From Candidatus Poribacteria bacterium (GTDB lineage Bacteria; Poribacteria; WGA-4E; WGA-3G): a DNA stretch of 64,000 nucleotides. Each line of letters begins with the position of its first letter. The first letter of the stretch is position 1. The stretch spans positions 27,291 to 91,290 of the forward strand of contig VXMD01000073.1 in the NCBI GenBank assembly GCA_009841255.1, read 5' to 3'. The translations under genes and the position numbers were made by a program. The notes under the pieces were generated by a model. It did not search any database and had not been told where the DNA came from. It worked only from the letters and a program-made list of their open reading frames with translations. This document shows positions 8,721 through 17,438 of the stretch, piece after piece.

Positions 8721-9059
8721 CGTACGTTCTCCTCAACATAGGATTTTTATGATGGTTCTATATGAACCTGTCGGCATTTCTCAAATGTTTGAGATCATTG
8801 CCTGAATTATTACATTTAGTAAACGGAAATATCTATGAATTGGTTTCAAATTTGTTACGTTAAGTTTTCCAACGAATGGATGAATGTTCAGGAAGTAGCA
8901 AGAATCGTGCCATCGCAGAGATATCACTATGGAAAGATACGTCAGGAAAAATGTGTGTAATTAAACACAATAGGACAAGAAATATATATTTATGTAGCAA
9001 AATAGAAACATATTCAGGACGGATGCATGCCGCGCTTTACCGTAAGGAGAAATTAAAAA
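8721..9059. other. Intergenic region upstream of the small membrane gene
   Basis: A 339-bp AT-rich gap. It holds two inverted repeats (8754-8768 and 8779-8794, listed separately) on the promoter side of the 50-aa gene. At its far end is a fragment of the repeat-A 3' end (CCGTAAGGAGAAATTAAAAA, about 9038-9058) immediately downstream of the next gene's stop. A rightward 66-codon ORF here has no RBS and no protein-like features, so I did not accept it. Confidence 0.45.
8754..8794. promoter_or_regulatory. Pair of inverted repeats, possible operator
   Basis: GGTTC-TATAT-GAACC (8754-8768) and TCTCAAA-TG-TTTGAGA (8779-8794) lie upstream of the 50-aa membrane protein gene. The second is a perfect 7-bp inverted repeat with a 2-bp centre, the size of a dimeric repressor site. 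Neither is followed by a T-run, so they are less likely to be terminators. Function is inferred from position only. Confidence 0.35.
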
Positions 9060-9809
9060 TTAGTCAAGCATCGTAAGAATGCTGGGTGGGACGAGGTGTT
9101 CAATGGCTTCTCCGCGCTTTAAGAGTTCACGTACCTCTGTTGAGGACATATACGCGTAAACATCAGGCAGTAGAAGACATGAAACGTAGGCGGCATATTG
9201 GCGGATTTTCGATTGGTCCATGAAGGACGCTATTGTCTTAATATCTGCCTCTGCTCGGTTCGCAACAATGAAACGCGCATCTACAAAGAGTTCTCCCAAT
9301 TCAGCGTGGAAATCTGTGTAGTATTTCGGGTCGAAGATCCTGACGAGGGTATCGTATCCAACGATAAAGTGGAACTCGGTCTTTGGTGGTAAAATAGCTT
9401 TCAAAGCGTTGACTTTATCAATATACCTACCGTGGCTCGACACACCGACAGAAAATTTTTCTCGGTTCTTCGTGTACCGTTTGAGTGTCAAGAGCCTTGC
9501 GGCAAGTGGTAAGCCGAACACCGTTTTATCCACATTCGCCTTCGCAAGCAGTAGGAGCAGTTCATCCAACTGGTATTCAGTAATTGTATCCTCAATCATT
9601 TTGGCATGTGCGAGCGTCAACGGGTTGAAAGAACCCGAAAAAAGGCCGAGTTTCTTACCGGGTTCAGAGATTGATGGGTCTGCACGGTGCACCAGTTCTA
9701 TCTGCGGCGATGCTGTTGGATCCAACCGATTAAAAAGTTCGGTGTACCGTTCATAATCCGGGTGGTTTTCACACTTTTGTATCAACAGGTCCAATAGTGA
9801 GTGTGCCAT
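9060..9809 (-). CDS. Nicotinate-nucleotide adenylyltransferase-like (cytidylyltransferase fold)
   Basis: A 249-residue nucleotidyltransferase. The nucleotide-binding signature GSFNPLTLAHAKM (about residues 60-72) and the C-terminal SSTEVRELLKRGE, matching the (I/M)SSTxxR motif, place it in the NadD/cytidylyltransferase superfamily; FIVGYDTLVRIFD also fits NadD. An N-terminal extension of about 50 residues makes it longer than ordinary NadD (about 200), so the substrate may differ. It is last in a minus-strand run after mazG, with a 57-bp gap. Confidence 0.75.
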   Translation of the reverse strand: MAHSLLDLLIQKCENHPDYERYTELFNRLDPTASPQIELVHRADPSISEPGKKLGLFSGSFNPLTLAHAKMIEDTITEYQLDELLLLLAKANVDKTVFGLPLAARLLTLKRYTKNREKFSVGVSSHGRYIDKVNALKAILPPKTEFHFIVGYDTLVRIFDPKYYTDFHAELGELFVDARFIVANRAEADIKTIASFMDQSKIRQYAAYVSCLLLPDVYAYMSSTEVRELLKRGEAIEHLVPPSILTMLD

Positions 9810-9866
9810 TCGTCTACCTGTGCTCCTGTTGTATATTAGGACTTACGCAAGGCGCAGTCTTTTCGT

Positions 9867-10667
9867 CTACGAACCGAGGTTCCCATCAACTTCCGCCTTT
9901 TTCGCTTCTTCCCAGATTGCATCAAGACTCTCTAAGTCTTGTGCTTCAAAACTGGTGCCGCGGCGTTCCAATTCCGCTTCCATCCATTTAAAGCGTGTTA
10001 CAAACTTACGGTTCGCCGCCCGCAGTGTTTCCTCGGCTTGGATCTCCATAAAGCGGCACAGATTGACGATAGCAAAGAAGAGATCCCCGAGTTCCATCGA
10101 AATTGCTTCCGGTTTATCTGCACGGATACTTGCCTTGACCTCTTCGAGTTCCTCATCGACCTTGGCGACAACGTCGGTGAGTTTATCCCAATCGAAACCG
10201 ACCCGCGCTGCTCGGTTCTGTATTTTCTGGGCGCGGAGAAGCATCGGAAGTGCGTTCGGAATCCCGTCAAGCACCGATTCCCGATCCTCGTAGCCTGCCT
10301 CTTGACGTTTAATTGCTTCCCAGTTTTTCACGACCTCGTTCGAATCCTCAACATTGACCTCGCCAAAGACGTGCGGATGTCGCCGAATGAGTTTCTCCGT
10401 GAGCGTTTGAATCACGGCGTAGATGTCAAAATCCTGATGTTCCGTCGCGATCTGTGCTTGGAGCATAACGTTCAGTAGGAGATCACCCAATTCCTCTTTC
10501 AATTTTCTCGGGTCGCCCGCATCGATCGCTTCAAGTGTCTCGTAGGTTTCCTCAACGAGTGTGGATTTCAGACTTTCATGTGTCTGTTCCCTATCCCACG
10601 GACATCCGTTCTCACCTCTTAATGTCGCTATGACATCCACAAGTTCCTCAAACATTTTTTTTTCCAT
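9867..10667 (-). CDS. mazG: Nucleoside triphosphate pyrophosphohydrolase MazG
   Basis: A 266-residue MazG with two MazG folds: the N-terminal LRGENGCPWDREQTHESL..EE.YE and EELGDLLLNVMLQAQ metal site, and a second EELEEVKA..ELGDLFFAIVNL. It hydrolyses NTPs and dNTPs to NMP and PPi (nucleotide pool cleaning, ppGpp turnover). Length matches E. coli MazG (263). AAGGAGG lies 6 nt before the ATG, and the gene begins 10 bp after the esterase gene's stop, so they are probably cotranscribed. Confidence 0.95.
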   Translation of the reverse strand: MEKKMFEELVDVIATLRGENGCPWDREQTHESLKSTLVEETYETLEAIDAGDPRKLKEELGDLLLNVMLQAQIATEHQDFDIYAVIQTLTEKLIRRHPHVFGEVNVEDSNEVVKNWEAIKRQEAGYEDRESVLDGIPNALPMLLRAQKIQNRAARVGFDWDKLTDVVAKVDEELEEVKASIRADKPEAISMELGDLFFAIVNLCRFMEIQAEETLRAANRKFVTRFKWMEAELERRGTSFEAQDLESLDAIWEEAKKAEVDGNLGS

Positions 10668-10677
10668 AGAGTCCTCC

Positions 10678-11955
10678 TTATTTCGTTCCTGTTCTGTTTT
10701 TCAAAGTTTTTATATGTTTTTGGACTTCCGCGTAGCGTTTTGCTTTCGGGAAGTAGGTAAGATAGAGTTTGTAGAGTTGCAGCGCACGCGGATAGTTTTT
10801 CTCTGCTTCCGCCTCGCGCGCTCGCCCTTCTAATGCATCCGCTTTGGCATTTAGCAGTTCACTGAGCAGTTGCCCCGCGCGTTCTTCAAAGACGCTGTCG
10901 GTATATCTATCGCGGAATGCTTCTAACGCCTTTACTGCCTCAGCGTACGATTTCTCATCGGCTGTCTTTTTGAGCTGATTGAATTGCATTTCGGCTTGGC
11001 TGCCGAGATGTATTGCCGATTCTTTCGCCGTGCGGCAGAGTTCCGTATCCGGTAAAATCTCCGCAATTTGGGTGTAAAGCGTGAACGCCTCCCCCAGTTT
11101 ACCCTTTTTCTCTGCGGTCTGTGCCTTTTCAAATCCAGACTTCGTCTGTTTCATGGGTCCGTAAGCGATAAGCCACTCCCGCATTTTTGTTTTTCTCATC
11201 CACTGTGGAGAGAGTTTATGCGTTTCATCTTTCCACGCCTCAAAAGTCACATCTGCACCGCATTCTGTATAAAACTGTAAAGCACGTTTTGCGCGTGGGT
11301 AATGTGGGTCATCCAATGCCCCCACACCATAGAAAAACGGATGCCCGCGGATGAGTTCGGCTGATGGTGGCTTCATGTCCACATAACATCTACCAGCACC
11401 AAGGACGAGATTCCCCGCTAACCGATCTAACAGCTGCTCTCCGAGAACGGTCGTTGAGTAGCCACCTTGACTATAGCCCCCCATAAAAATGTAGTCTCGG
11501 TCAATGTTTACGCGTGTTGAGATAATTTCTAACGCCTCATCAAAGAAGATTTTCTCCGGTCCCGTTGTGGTGAAGCGGAGTTTGTGGTAGTAAGCGTCGG
11601 TTGCGTAATTCATACCCACAACGATAAACCCTTGTCCCTTTGTCACCTGTTTGAAGGGCCAGGTTGTCGCTTTGCCGCGGTAGCCGTGGTAACAAAAAAT
11701 AACCGGAAATGGACGTTCATCGGTGTAATCGACCGGCACGTAAAGTAGGAATGTCTTCTCTGTTTTTGGAGCCGTGATGCGCACCTCTTCTCCCGGCGAT
11801 ACAGGTGGTGTTCCTGCGGCGAACGCGCCGTGGAGCAGAAGCAATAGGAGCACATTGCCGCACACACTCCTCACGCTGTGGAATAAATGATTGGAACGTG
11901 GACTTCTGATAGCAAGTTTCGGCTTGCAAGCTGCGCCGAAAGGACGTATTTTCAT
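10678..11955 (-). CDS. Secreted PHB-depolymerase-like esterase with TPR-like tail
   Basis: A 425-residue protein with an N-terminal hydrophobic segment (about 33-47), an alpha/beta-hydrolase domain (about 60-290) and an alpha-helical tail of TPR-like repeats (about 295-425; EKGKLGEAFTLYTQIAEILP, YPRALQLYKLYLTYFPKA). The nucleophile elbow is GGYSQGGYS (S162); ICYHGYRG-type oxyanion residues precede it as FCYHGYRG. Likely an exported carboxylesterase of the LpqC/PHB depolymerase group. The first 30 residues are a basic, atypical lead-in; a later start is possible. It overlaps the previous gene by 4 bp. Confidence 0.8.
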   Translation of the reverse strand: MKIRPFGAACKPKLAIRSPRSNHLFHSVRSVCGNVLLLLLLHGAFAAGTPPVSPGEEVRITAPKTEKTFLLYVPVDYTDERPFPVIFCYHGYRGKATTWPFKQVTKGQGFIVVGMNYATDAYYHKLRFTTTGPEKIFFDEALEIISTRVNIDRDYIFMGGYSQGGYSTTVLGEQLLDRLAGNLVLGAGRCYVDMKPPSAELIRGHPFFYGVGALDDPHYPRAKRALQFYTECGADVTFEAWKDETHKLSPQWMRKTKMREWLIAYGPMKQTKSGFEKAQTAEKKGKLGEAFTLYTQIAEILPDTELCRTAKESAIHLGSQAEMQFNQLKKTADEKSYAEAVKALEAFRDRYTDSVFEERAGQLLSELLNAKADALEGRAREAEAEKNYPRALQLYKLYLTYFPKAKRYAEVQKHIKTLKNRTGTK

Positions 11956-12659
11956 GCGTTGGTTCCGTTCTCTTGGTCTTGAAGGGTTTCTAATTGAATA
12001 ATCAGTTGACCGAGTTGAAGTCGCAAGAGTAACGTATAGATCTGCATCAGGAGCGTAACCTGTGCTTCTGTCGGTAAATCGCTAGCATGGACGACTGCGA
12101 GCAATCTATCCGCGCGTTCACGGATCTGCTCGGCTTTCTCTAAGTCGTCGTCATCTGTTTCCACGGCGCTCTCTTTGATGAACTGCCAGATGCGATCCTG
12201 GATTTCCAGCATATAATTTTTTGCCATTGCGGTGCGTGCGCGTTTCGCAGAGTCTACCCAGATTGTGTTCGCCTTCCAATTGAGCATAAAAGCCACACTG
12301 TTGATGAGTACATCGCGGAGGCTATCTTCGCCCGAAAGGAGTTCCTCAATATTGGTAATCCCTTCCGCCTCCGCGGAGAAGGTCCGCACGCGGGTATACT
12401 CTTTCAGATTTTTCAGCATCAATTCATTTTCAGCGATGAGATGCCAAAGGTCTGAACTCGTTGAAAGCAAAACCTCTACACGGTCGCAAACCGGATCGGG
12501 AATTTGTGAGCGGATGCAGTAATAGTGGAGGCTGTGGAGCCGACTTCTGAGGTCTTGCAAACTCTCAGTCGTCTGCAGTTCCGAAGGGTGCACGATGGAT
12601 GGGAGCACCTCCGCCCGAATCTGATTCAAAAGTGTAGGGATAGTGCGTTCAGCATTCAT
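11952..12659 (-). CDS. Helical protein of unknown function
   Basis: A 235-residue soluble, mostly helical, acidic protein without signal peptide or recognised domain. Repeated leucine-rich amphipathic stretches suggest a helical bundle; the C-terminus (LLMQIYTLLLRLQLGQLIIQLE) could be a coiled coil. It is the first gene of the minus-strand operon with the esterase, mazG and the nucleotidyltransferase, and its stop overlaps the esterase start by 4 bp. I assign no function. Confidence 0.7.
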   Translation of the reverse strand: MNAERTIPTLLNQIRAEVLPSIVHPSELQTTESLQDLRSRLHSLHYYCIRSQIPDPVCDRVEVLLSTSSDLWHLIAENELMLKNLKEYTRVRTFSAEAEGITNIEELLSGEDSLRDVLINSVAFMLNWKANTIWVDSAKRARTAMAKNYMLEIQDRIWQFIKESAVETDDDDLEKAEQIRERADRLLAVVHASDLPTEAQVTLLMQIYTLLLRLQLGQLIIQLETLQDQENGTNA

Positions 12660-12856
12660 GTTTCAAATTCCATAGTAGGAAAGCGTTTTTTAGCACAATT
12701 TTCTTGTCTAATAGCGTAGCAGGTTTTTTACGAAAAGTCAACTTGACAGTTATTGAAAGACAAGTTCACGCTTTGAAAACTCGTTGCTAAAAGCGAAGCA
12801 TTAATGTTAGAATAAAGGTGGATCAACCCGCGACTCATTTGAAAGGGGAACGTAAA

Positions 12857-13084
12857 ATGACAAACGAACGATTAACAATCCAAGAAATAGAGAAGAAGTA
12901 TCCAGATGAATGGCTGCTCATTATAGATTGCGAAATTAGCGAAAATACCGAACTGCTCTCGGGAGTCGTGGCTGTTCATAGCAAATCCCGGGAAGATATT
13001 CATGATGCCTTAATTGACTACAAAGGGCAAGTTGCTATATATTCTACGCGCGAAATTCCAGAAGATGTGGAGTACATACTATAA
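12857..13084 (+). CDS. Small protein paired with a retropepsin-like protease
   Basis: A 75-residue protein; I chose the ATG at 12857 (after AAAGGGGAACG) over an upstream start that lacks an RBS. The sequence EKKYPDEWLLI, a central AVHSKSREDIHDAL and the C-terminal AIYSTREIPEDVEYIL form a compact alpha/beta pattern. From memory of bacterial genomes, a small protein of this pattern often precedes a single-domain aspartyl protease gene, as here; its role is unknown. Its TAA shares one base with the next ATG (TAATG), giving tight coupling. Confidence 0.8.
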   Translation: MTNERLTIQEIEKKYPDEWLLIIDCEISENTELLSGVVAVHSKSREDIHDALIDYKGQVAIYSTREIPEDVEYIL

Positions 13085-13482
13085 TGGCACGTGTCCGTTT
13101 TGCTCGCGTACGTCGGTTGATCGTTCTCAGTCTTGAAGTTGGCGGCATCAACGGAAACGATTCTGATTTGCTGCCTGTGGCTTTAGATACTGGTGCCTCA
13201 AATACAACTATTCCACCAAAAGTCGCCACCGCTTTAGGATACGATTTATCAACTCCGAAGCAAGAAGTAGAAATTATCACCGGGGGCGGCATTGTTTCAG
13301 CGAAAATTATTACCGTTCGTAAATTAACCGCCCTTGGACAAACTGTTGAGGATATTGATGTCTTGTGTCACGATTTACCTGAAAATTCAATAATAGATGG
13401 CCTGTTAGGCATGAACTTTCTGGAACATTTTGATATCGATATCTCATTCTCCACTGGAACAATTGAACTTCATCCACACTGA
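13084..13482 (+). CDS. Retropepsin-like (clan AA) aspartyl protease
   Basis: A 132-residue single-domain aspartic protease fold. The catalytic motif is LDTGASNT (Asp about residue 37), with a flap-like EIITGGGIVSAKI and a second GLLGMNFLEHFDIDI typical of dimeric retroviral-type proteases. Length (about 130) fits one subunit of a homodimer. No signal peptide, so cytoplasmic. Translation is coupled to the small upstream gene; the pair is a recurring two-gene unit in bacteria but without a defined substrate. Confidence 0.85.
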   Translation: MARVRFARVRRLIVLSLEVGGINGNDSDLLPVALDTGASNTTIPPKVATALGYDLSTPKQEVEIITGGGIVSAKIITVRKLTALGQTVEDIDVLCHDLPENSIIDGLLGMNFLEHFDIDISFSTGTIELHPH

Positions 13483-13510
13483 GGCAAATTCGCAAGAGTT
13501 GCAGTCCACC

Positions 13511-14065
13511 ATGAAACTACTTATCGTTATTGCCACCAGCGTTGCTCTTTTCGGGATGCTCGCGGCTTTTGCCGATGAAACATCAGAGACAGCACCGCCG
13601 AAAGTGGGCGACACAGCACCGGATTGGACGCTCCAAGACGCTGAGGAAAAGGAGTATACCCTGAAGAAGTTGCGCGGTAAAGTCGTTTTCCTCATCATGG
13701 GCAATCGCAAGATTCGGGAAGAAGATGACAAGTGGGCAGAGGCATTTCAGAAGGCGTACGGAGAGAACGAACAGGTCGTTGCCTATATCATTGGTGATTT
13801 ACGGAGCGTTCCCGGGTTCATACCGAAACGGTTTATCAGGAGCCAACTGAAGAAAAATCCGCCCCCTGTGGGATTCCTGCTGGATTGGAAAGGGGACGTA
13901 CATAAGCGGTATCAGACAGAAGAAAAGAAGCCGACGCTCTACCTCATCTCACAGAAAGGCATCATTACCTTCCATCGAAAATCGGATTTTGAGCCAGAAA
14001 TTCACGCCGAACTTAAAAAAGAAATCGACAGACTTTTAACAATACCAAAGACAAAAGAGAAATAA
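13511..14065 (+). CDS. Exported thioredoxin-fold protein lacking catalytic cysteines
   Basis: A 184-residue protein starting at ATG 13511, which opens a clear signal peptide (MKLLIVIATSVALFGMLAAFA). The body follows the peroxiredoxin/TlpA layout (GDTAPDWTLQDAEEKEYTLKKLRGKVVFL), but where CxxC or the peroxidatic Cys is expected the sequence reads LIMGNRKIREED, with no cysteine anywhere. This resembles YtfJ-like periplasmic proteins, which have a thioredoxin fold without redox activity. It ends 17 bp before the epimerase gene. Confidence 0.7.
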   Translation: MKLLIVIATSVALFGMLAAFADETSETAPPKVGDTAPDWTLQDAEEKEYTLKKLRGKVVFLIMGNRKIREEDDKWAEAFQKAYGENEQVVAYIIGDLRSVPGFIPKRFIRSQLKKNPPPVGFLLDWKGDVHKRYQTEEKKPTLYLISQKGIITFHRKSDFEPEIHAELKKEIDRLLTIPKTKEK

Positions 14066-14082
14066 GAAACAGGAGCGTCTTT

Positions 14083-15078
14083 ATGAAATATCTCGTTACG
14101 GGTTGCGCCGGATTTATTGGATGGAGAGTGACGGAATTCTTGCTGGAGGCTGGTCACACCGTTGTTGGGATCGATAACTTAAATGCCTCGTATGACACAC
14201 GGGTCAAGCAGTGGAGGCTTGAGCAACTCGAAGGCACCCCAAATTTCCACTGTCACCTTTCAGACATTTGTGATCGGGAAACATTGAAGACAATATTCAA
14301 AGAGGCATCCACGAGGGATACTTCTACATTTGACGCGGTGATTAACCTCGCAGCGCGTGCGGGTGTAAGGCATTCTGTTGAGGATCCCTGGATATATCAG
14401 GATACAAACGTGACGGGCACGCTGAACTTACTGGATTTGTGCCGCGAATTTGAAGTGAAGAAATTTGTGTTGGCTTCCACGTCAAGCCTCTACGGAGACA
14501 ATAATCCACTTCCGTTCAGTGAAGAGGCAAACACAGACGGACCGTTATCTCCATACGCCGCCTCAAAAAAAGGTGCTGAAGCGATCTGCCACAGTTACCA
14601 TCATCTCCACGGCATCGACGTGACAATCTTCCGTTTTTTCACTGTGTATGGACCCGCTGGTAGACCCGATATGAGCGCGTTTCGGTTCGTGCATTGGATT
14701 AGCGCGGGGAAACCGGTTACTGTCTATGGCGATGGCAAAGAATCCTCACGAGATTATACCTATCTGGATGACATAGCAAGAGGCGTAATTGCGGGGCTGA
14801 AACCCCTCGGATACGAGGTGATTAATCTCGGTTCCGATAGTCCCATTGTGCTTATCGATACGATTCGGTTGATAGAGGAACTGGTCGGTAGAAAAGCCGA
14901 ACTCGTACACCAACCGTTTCATCCGGCGGATGCCCGCGCCACGTGGGCAGATATCCGAAAAGCGGAAAAACTTTTAGGGTGGCGTCCACAAGTCAGTTTT
15001 CGTGAAGGCATTACTGCCCTTGTAGAATGGTATCAGACGAATCGGGAATGGGCAAGGCACATCGAGACAGGTTTTTAA
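14083..15078 (+). CDS. NAD-dependent sugar epimerase (SDR; UDP-glucuronate 4-epimerase-like)
   Basis: A 331-residue extended short-chain dehydrogenase. The Rossmann motif GCAGFIGWRV is at residues 7-16, with GIDNLN binding the adenosine ribose. The catalytic Tyr and Lys are in SPYAASKKGAE, and Ser/Thr in ASTSSLYGDN. RAGVRHSVEDP..Y and FFTVYGPAGRPDM match UDP-glucuronate 4-epimerases. It supplies activated uronic acids or hexoses for surface glycans. GGAGCG precedes the start. Confidence 0.88.
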   Translation: MKYLVTGCAGFIGWRVTEFLLEAGHTVVGIDNLNASYDTRVKQWRLEQLEGTPNFHCHLSDICDRETLKTIFKEASTRDTSTFDAVINLAARAGVRHSVEDPWIYQDTNVTGTLNLLDLCREFEVKKFVLASTSSLYGDNNPLPFSEEANTDGPLSPYAASKKGAEAICHSYHHLHGIDVTIFRFFTVYGPAGRPDMSAFRFVHWISAGKPVTVYGDGKESSRDYTYLDDIARGVIAGLKPLGYEVINLGSDSPIVLIDTIRLIEELVGRKAELVHQPFHPADARATWADIRKAEKLLGWRPQVSFREGITALVEWYQTNREWARHIETGF

Positions 15079-15202
15079 TCTTACCTTACGGATTTTTAAT
15101 TTTTCCTTGCGGTTAAATAACGTGCGCCTGAACCATCAAGGACATTTCTCAAATCTGAAGAAACGCCCAAGCAAAAACCCCTCCGCTACGCTTACAGGCT
15201 AC
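15079..15202 (-). repeat. Dispersed intergenic repeat A, copy 2
   Basis: Minus-strand copy running from GTAGCCTGTAAGCGTAGCGG through GGGGTTTTTGCTTGGG to two tandem 3' ends (CCGCAAGGAAAAATTAAAAA, then CCGTAAGGTAAGATTAAAAA). It begins directly after the epimerase stop and faces no start codon, so here it is a gene-end copy rather than a start-codon copy. Confidence 0.65.
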
Positions 15203-15218
15203 TCGCTTTGGATTCCTG

Positions 15219-15806
15219 TTAAGTTAGCAAGGGGATCGCCTTTTTTAGTGCCGTTGCATCTACTTTTATTTTTGCGATTTCTGCTTCGCGTTGAAGGTAG
15301 GTGAGCGTATGTTCAGCACTCATCGGGGCAGCAATGTCCTGAACAATCTTATGGAGTCGCTTCACATCGGCTTTTTTGATGCCGGTTTGTGCTTCAATAC
15401 GGGTATGTAGCGCGGCAGGGGATTCTGGTTTTTCAACGGATGCTGCGCGTTTGGAAGATGCTTTACCGGTTTTGCTCTTTGATTCCGCGGGGGCAGCAGT
15501 CGGTGTCTTCGCACGCCGGGTCCGTTTCCGAGACGTCCCCTGTTTGGAAGCCTGAATTTTTCCTGCCTCCAATGATTTGACCCCACACTCCTTACATAAC
15601 TTCGCTGTGACATCAGCCAAGGTCATCGTCACAATCATTTCTGTGATAGCACCGCAGAGTTCGCATTCGGCAAGGTTCTCGATGCTTTTAAAGATCTCGG
15701 CATGTATCACGAGCATCTTTTCTTTGTCGGTTTTTGTTTGCTTTCCTTTCTGACAGAGTGCGATCAATTTCTGTGCGGCTTTTTCGATTGTGTCTAAATG
15801 TCCCAT
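15219..15806 (-). CDS. Zinc-ribbon protein with basic linker, unknown function
   Basis: A 195-residue protein; the ATG at 15806 has a GGGGGA 5 nt upstream and was preferred over an extension to 15851. N-terminal helix, then a zinc-ribbon-like pair CELCG (about 50) and CKECG (about 75), a Lys/Arg/Ser/Ala-rich flexible linker (SRKRTRRAKTP, SKSKTGKASSKRAA), and a C-terminal helical domain. The basic linker suggests nucleic-acid binding. It lies 45 bp downstream of the citramalate synthase gene on the same strand. Family not recognised. Confidence 0.65.
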   Translation of the reverse strand: MGHLDTIEKAAQKLIALCQKGKQTKTDKEKMLVIHAEIFKSIENLAECELCGAITEMIVTMTLADVTAKLCKECGVKSLEAGKIQASKQGTSRKRTRRAKTPTAAPAESKSKTGKASSKRAASVEKPESPAALHTRIEAQTGIKKADVKRLHKIVQDIAAPMSAEHTLTYLQREAEIAKIKVDATALKKAIPLLT

Positions 15807-15851
15807 GTGTTCCCCCAAAAAATGTGAGGCACGGCGACCCCAAATAAACAA

Positions 15852-17438
15852 TTATCTGGCATGAGATGAAGCGATAAGGGCTTTATCTATATAGAGTTTA
15901 TACTCGAAACTATCTATCAGTGCCTCGCAACTTGCGGAGATAATATTCTCTGAAACACCGACGGTACTCCAAATCCGTTCACCATCGCTCGCCTCAATTA
16001 ACACCCGAACTTTTGAACCCGTACCAGCCTTCGTATCCAGTACCCGAACCTTGTAATCTATCAGTCGGACTGTCTGCAAGGCAGGATAGAACTGCTCAAG
16101 CGCTTTCCGGAGGGCGGTATCAAGAGCATTGACGGGTCCATCGCCATCAGCGGCGGTATGTGCGGTAAGACCGTCTGGCGTCGTAACCTTTATCGTTGCT
16201 TCGGAACGCATGGCGTAGTCACTGAACTGTTCGATAATCACCCGGAAACCGACAGACTCAAAGAAGGATTCGTATCCATTGAAGACCTTATGTGTCAAGA
16301 GTTCAAACGATGCCTCAGCGGCTTCGTATTGGTAACCTTCCTGTTCCGCCTCTTTGAGGCGTTTGAAGAGTTCCAGCACCTGTGGTGAATTCTTGTCGTA
16401 ATCGGGATACTCCTTCTCGATTTTTTTCATGATAGTGCCCCGTCCCGCTTGGTCGGAAACGAGAATCCGTTGTGTGTTGCCAACCGCTTCCGGCTCGATA
16501 TGTTCATAGGTGAGACGATTTTTACGGATGGCATCGGTATGTAAACCCCCTTTATGCGCAAATGCGGAACGTCCAACGTAGGGTTGACGCTCGTCATGCG
16601 GGAGGTTTGCCAATTCACTGATGAGTCGGGACACGCTTGTTAGTGCTTGCAATTGTGTATTATTGAGACAATTTATTCCGAGTTTGAGTTGAATTGTGGG
16701 GACGATAGAGGCAAGATTTGCGTTTCCACACCGTTCACCGTAGCCGTTGAAAGTGCCTTGCACGTGGGTTGCGCCTGCTTGCACGGCGAGCACAGCGTTT
16801 GCGGCACCCATTCCTGCGTCGTTGTGGGTATGGATACCGACAGGCAACGACAGCTCGGAGAGGACGACTTCGACACCTTCCTGAATTTCTAACGGTAATC
16901 TGCCGCCATTCGTATCACAGAGGACGAGGCACCTCGCGCCACCAGTGGCAGCGGCTCGTAGCGTCTCTATCGCGTATTCGGCATCGTCGGCGTAACCATC
17001 GAAGAAATGTTCGGCATCGTAGATAACTTCGCGACCATTCTCCACGAGATAACGGACAGAACTCTCAATTAATTCCAAGTTCTCTTCTGCTGTGACGCGT
17101 AGGACATCCGTGGCATGGAGTCGCCAGCTTTTTCCAAAGATCGTTACAGTTCTCGCACCCGTATCCAGCAAAGCAGTTAGATTTGGATCGGTATCGGCGG
17201 TATAGGTAGGATAGCGCGTGCTACCGAACGGCACGATCGTTGACGTTTCCAGTGCCATGCCTTTTGCCCGTTTAAAAAATTCTATGTCTTTTGGATTGGA
17301 ACCAGGATAGCCGCCCTCAATATAGCGAATGCCTAATTTATCGAGTGCCTCTATGATGATGAGTTTATCTTCAACAGAAAACGCCACGCCTTCTGCTTGG
17401 CTGCCATCCCTGAGTGTCGTATCATAAAATTCAACCAT
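15852..17438 (-). CDS. cimA: (R)-citramalate synthase
   Basis: A 528-residue enzyme of the isopropylmalate/homocitrate synthase family, CimA type: DTTLRDGSQAEGVAFSVEDK at the N-terminus, GGYPGSNPKD, and the metal site HTHNDAGMGAANA with NGYGERCGNANL. The C-terminal LeuA-type regulatory domain is present (about 400-528). It condenses pyruvate and acetyl-CoA to citramalate, a threonine-independent route to 2-oxobutyrate and isoleucine. PGSNPKD rather than FPxxS separates it from LeuA. The ATG lacks a good Shine-Dalgarno; an AAGGAG about 80 bp upstream has no in-frame start. Confidence 0.9.
   Translation of the reverse strand: MVEFYDTTLRDGSQAEGVAFSVEDKLIIIEALDKLGIRYIEGGYPGSNPKDIEFFKRAKGMALETSTIVPFGSTRYPTYTADTDPNLTALLDTGARTVTIFGKSWRLHATDVLRVTAEENLELIESSVRYLVENGREVIYDAEHFFDGYADDAEYAIETLRAAATGGARCLVLCDTNGGRLPLEIQEGVEVVLSELSLPVGIHTHNDAGMGAANAVLAVQAGATHVQGTFNGYGERCGNANLASIVPTIQLKLGINCLNNTQLQALTSVSRLISELANLPHDERQPYVGRSAFAHKGGLHTDAIRKNRLTYEHIEPEAVGNTQRILVSDQAGRGTIMKKIEKEYPDYDKNSPQVLELFKRLKEAEQEGYQYEAAEASFELLTHKVFNGYESFFESVGFRVIIEQFSDYAMRSEATIKVTTPDGLTAHTAADGDGPVNALDTALRKALEQFYPALQTVRLIDYKVRVLDTKAGTGSKVRVLIEASDGERIWSTVGVSENIISASCEALIDSFEYKLYIDKALIASSHAR

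Noticed and set aside
8876..9076. 66-codon rightward ORF upstream of the nucleotidyltransferase gene end
   Set aside because: No RBS, overlaps the convergent gene's stop and ends in a repeat-A fragment.
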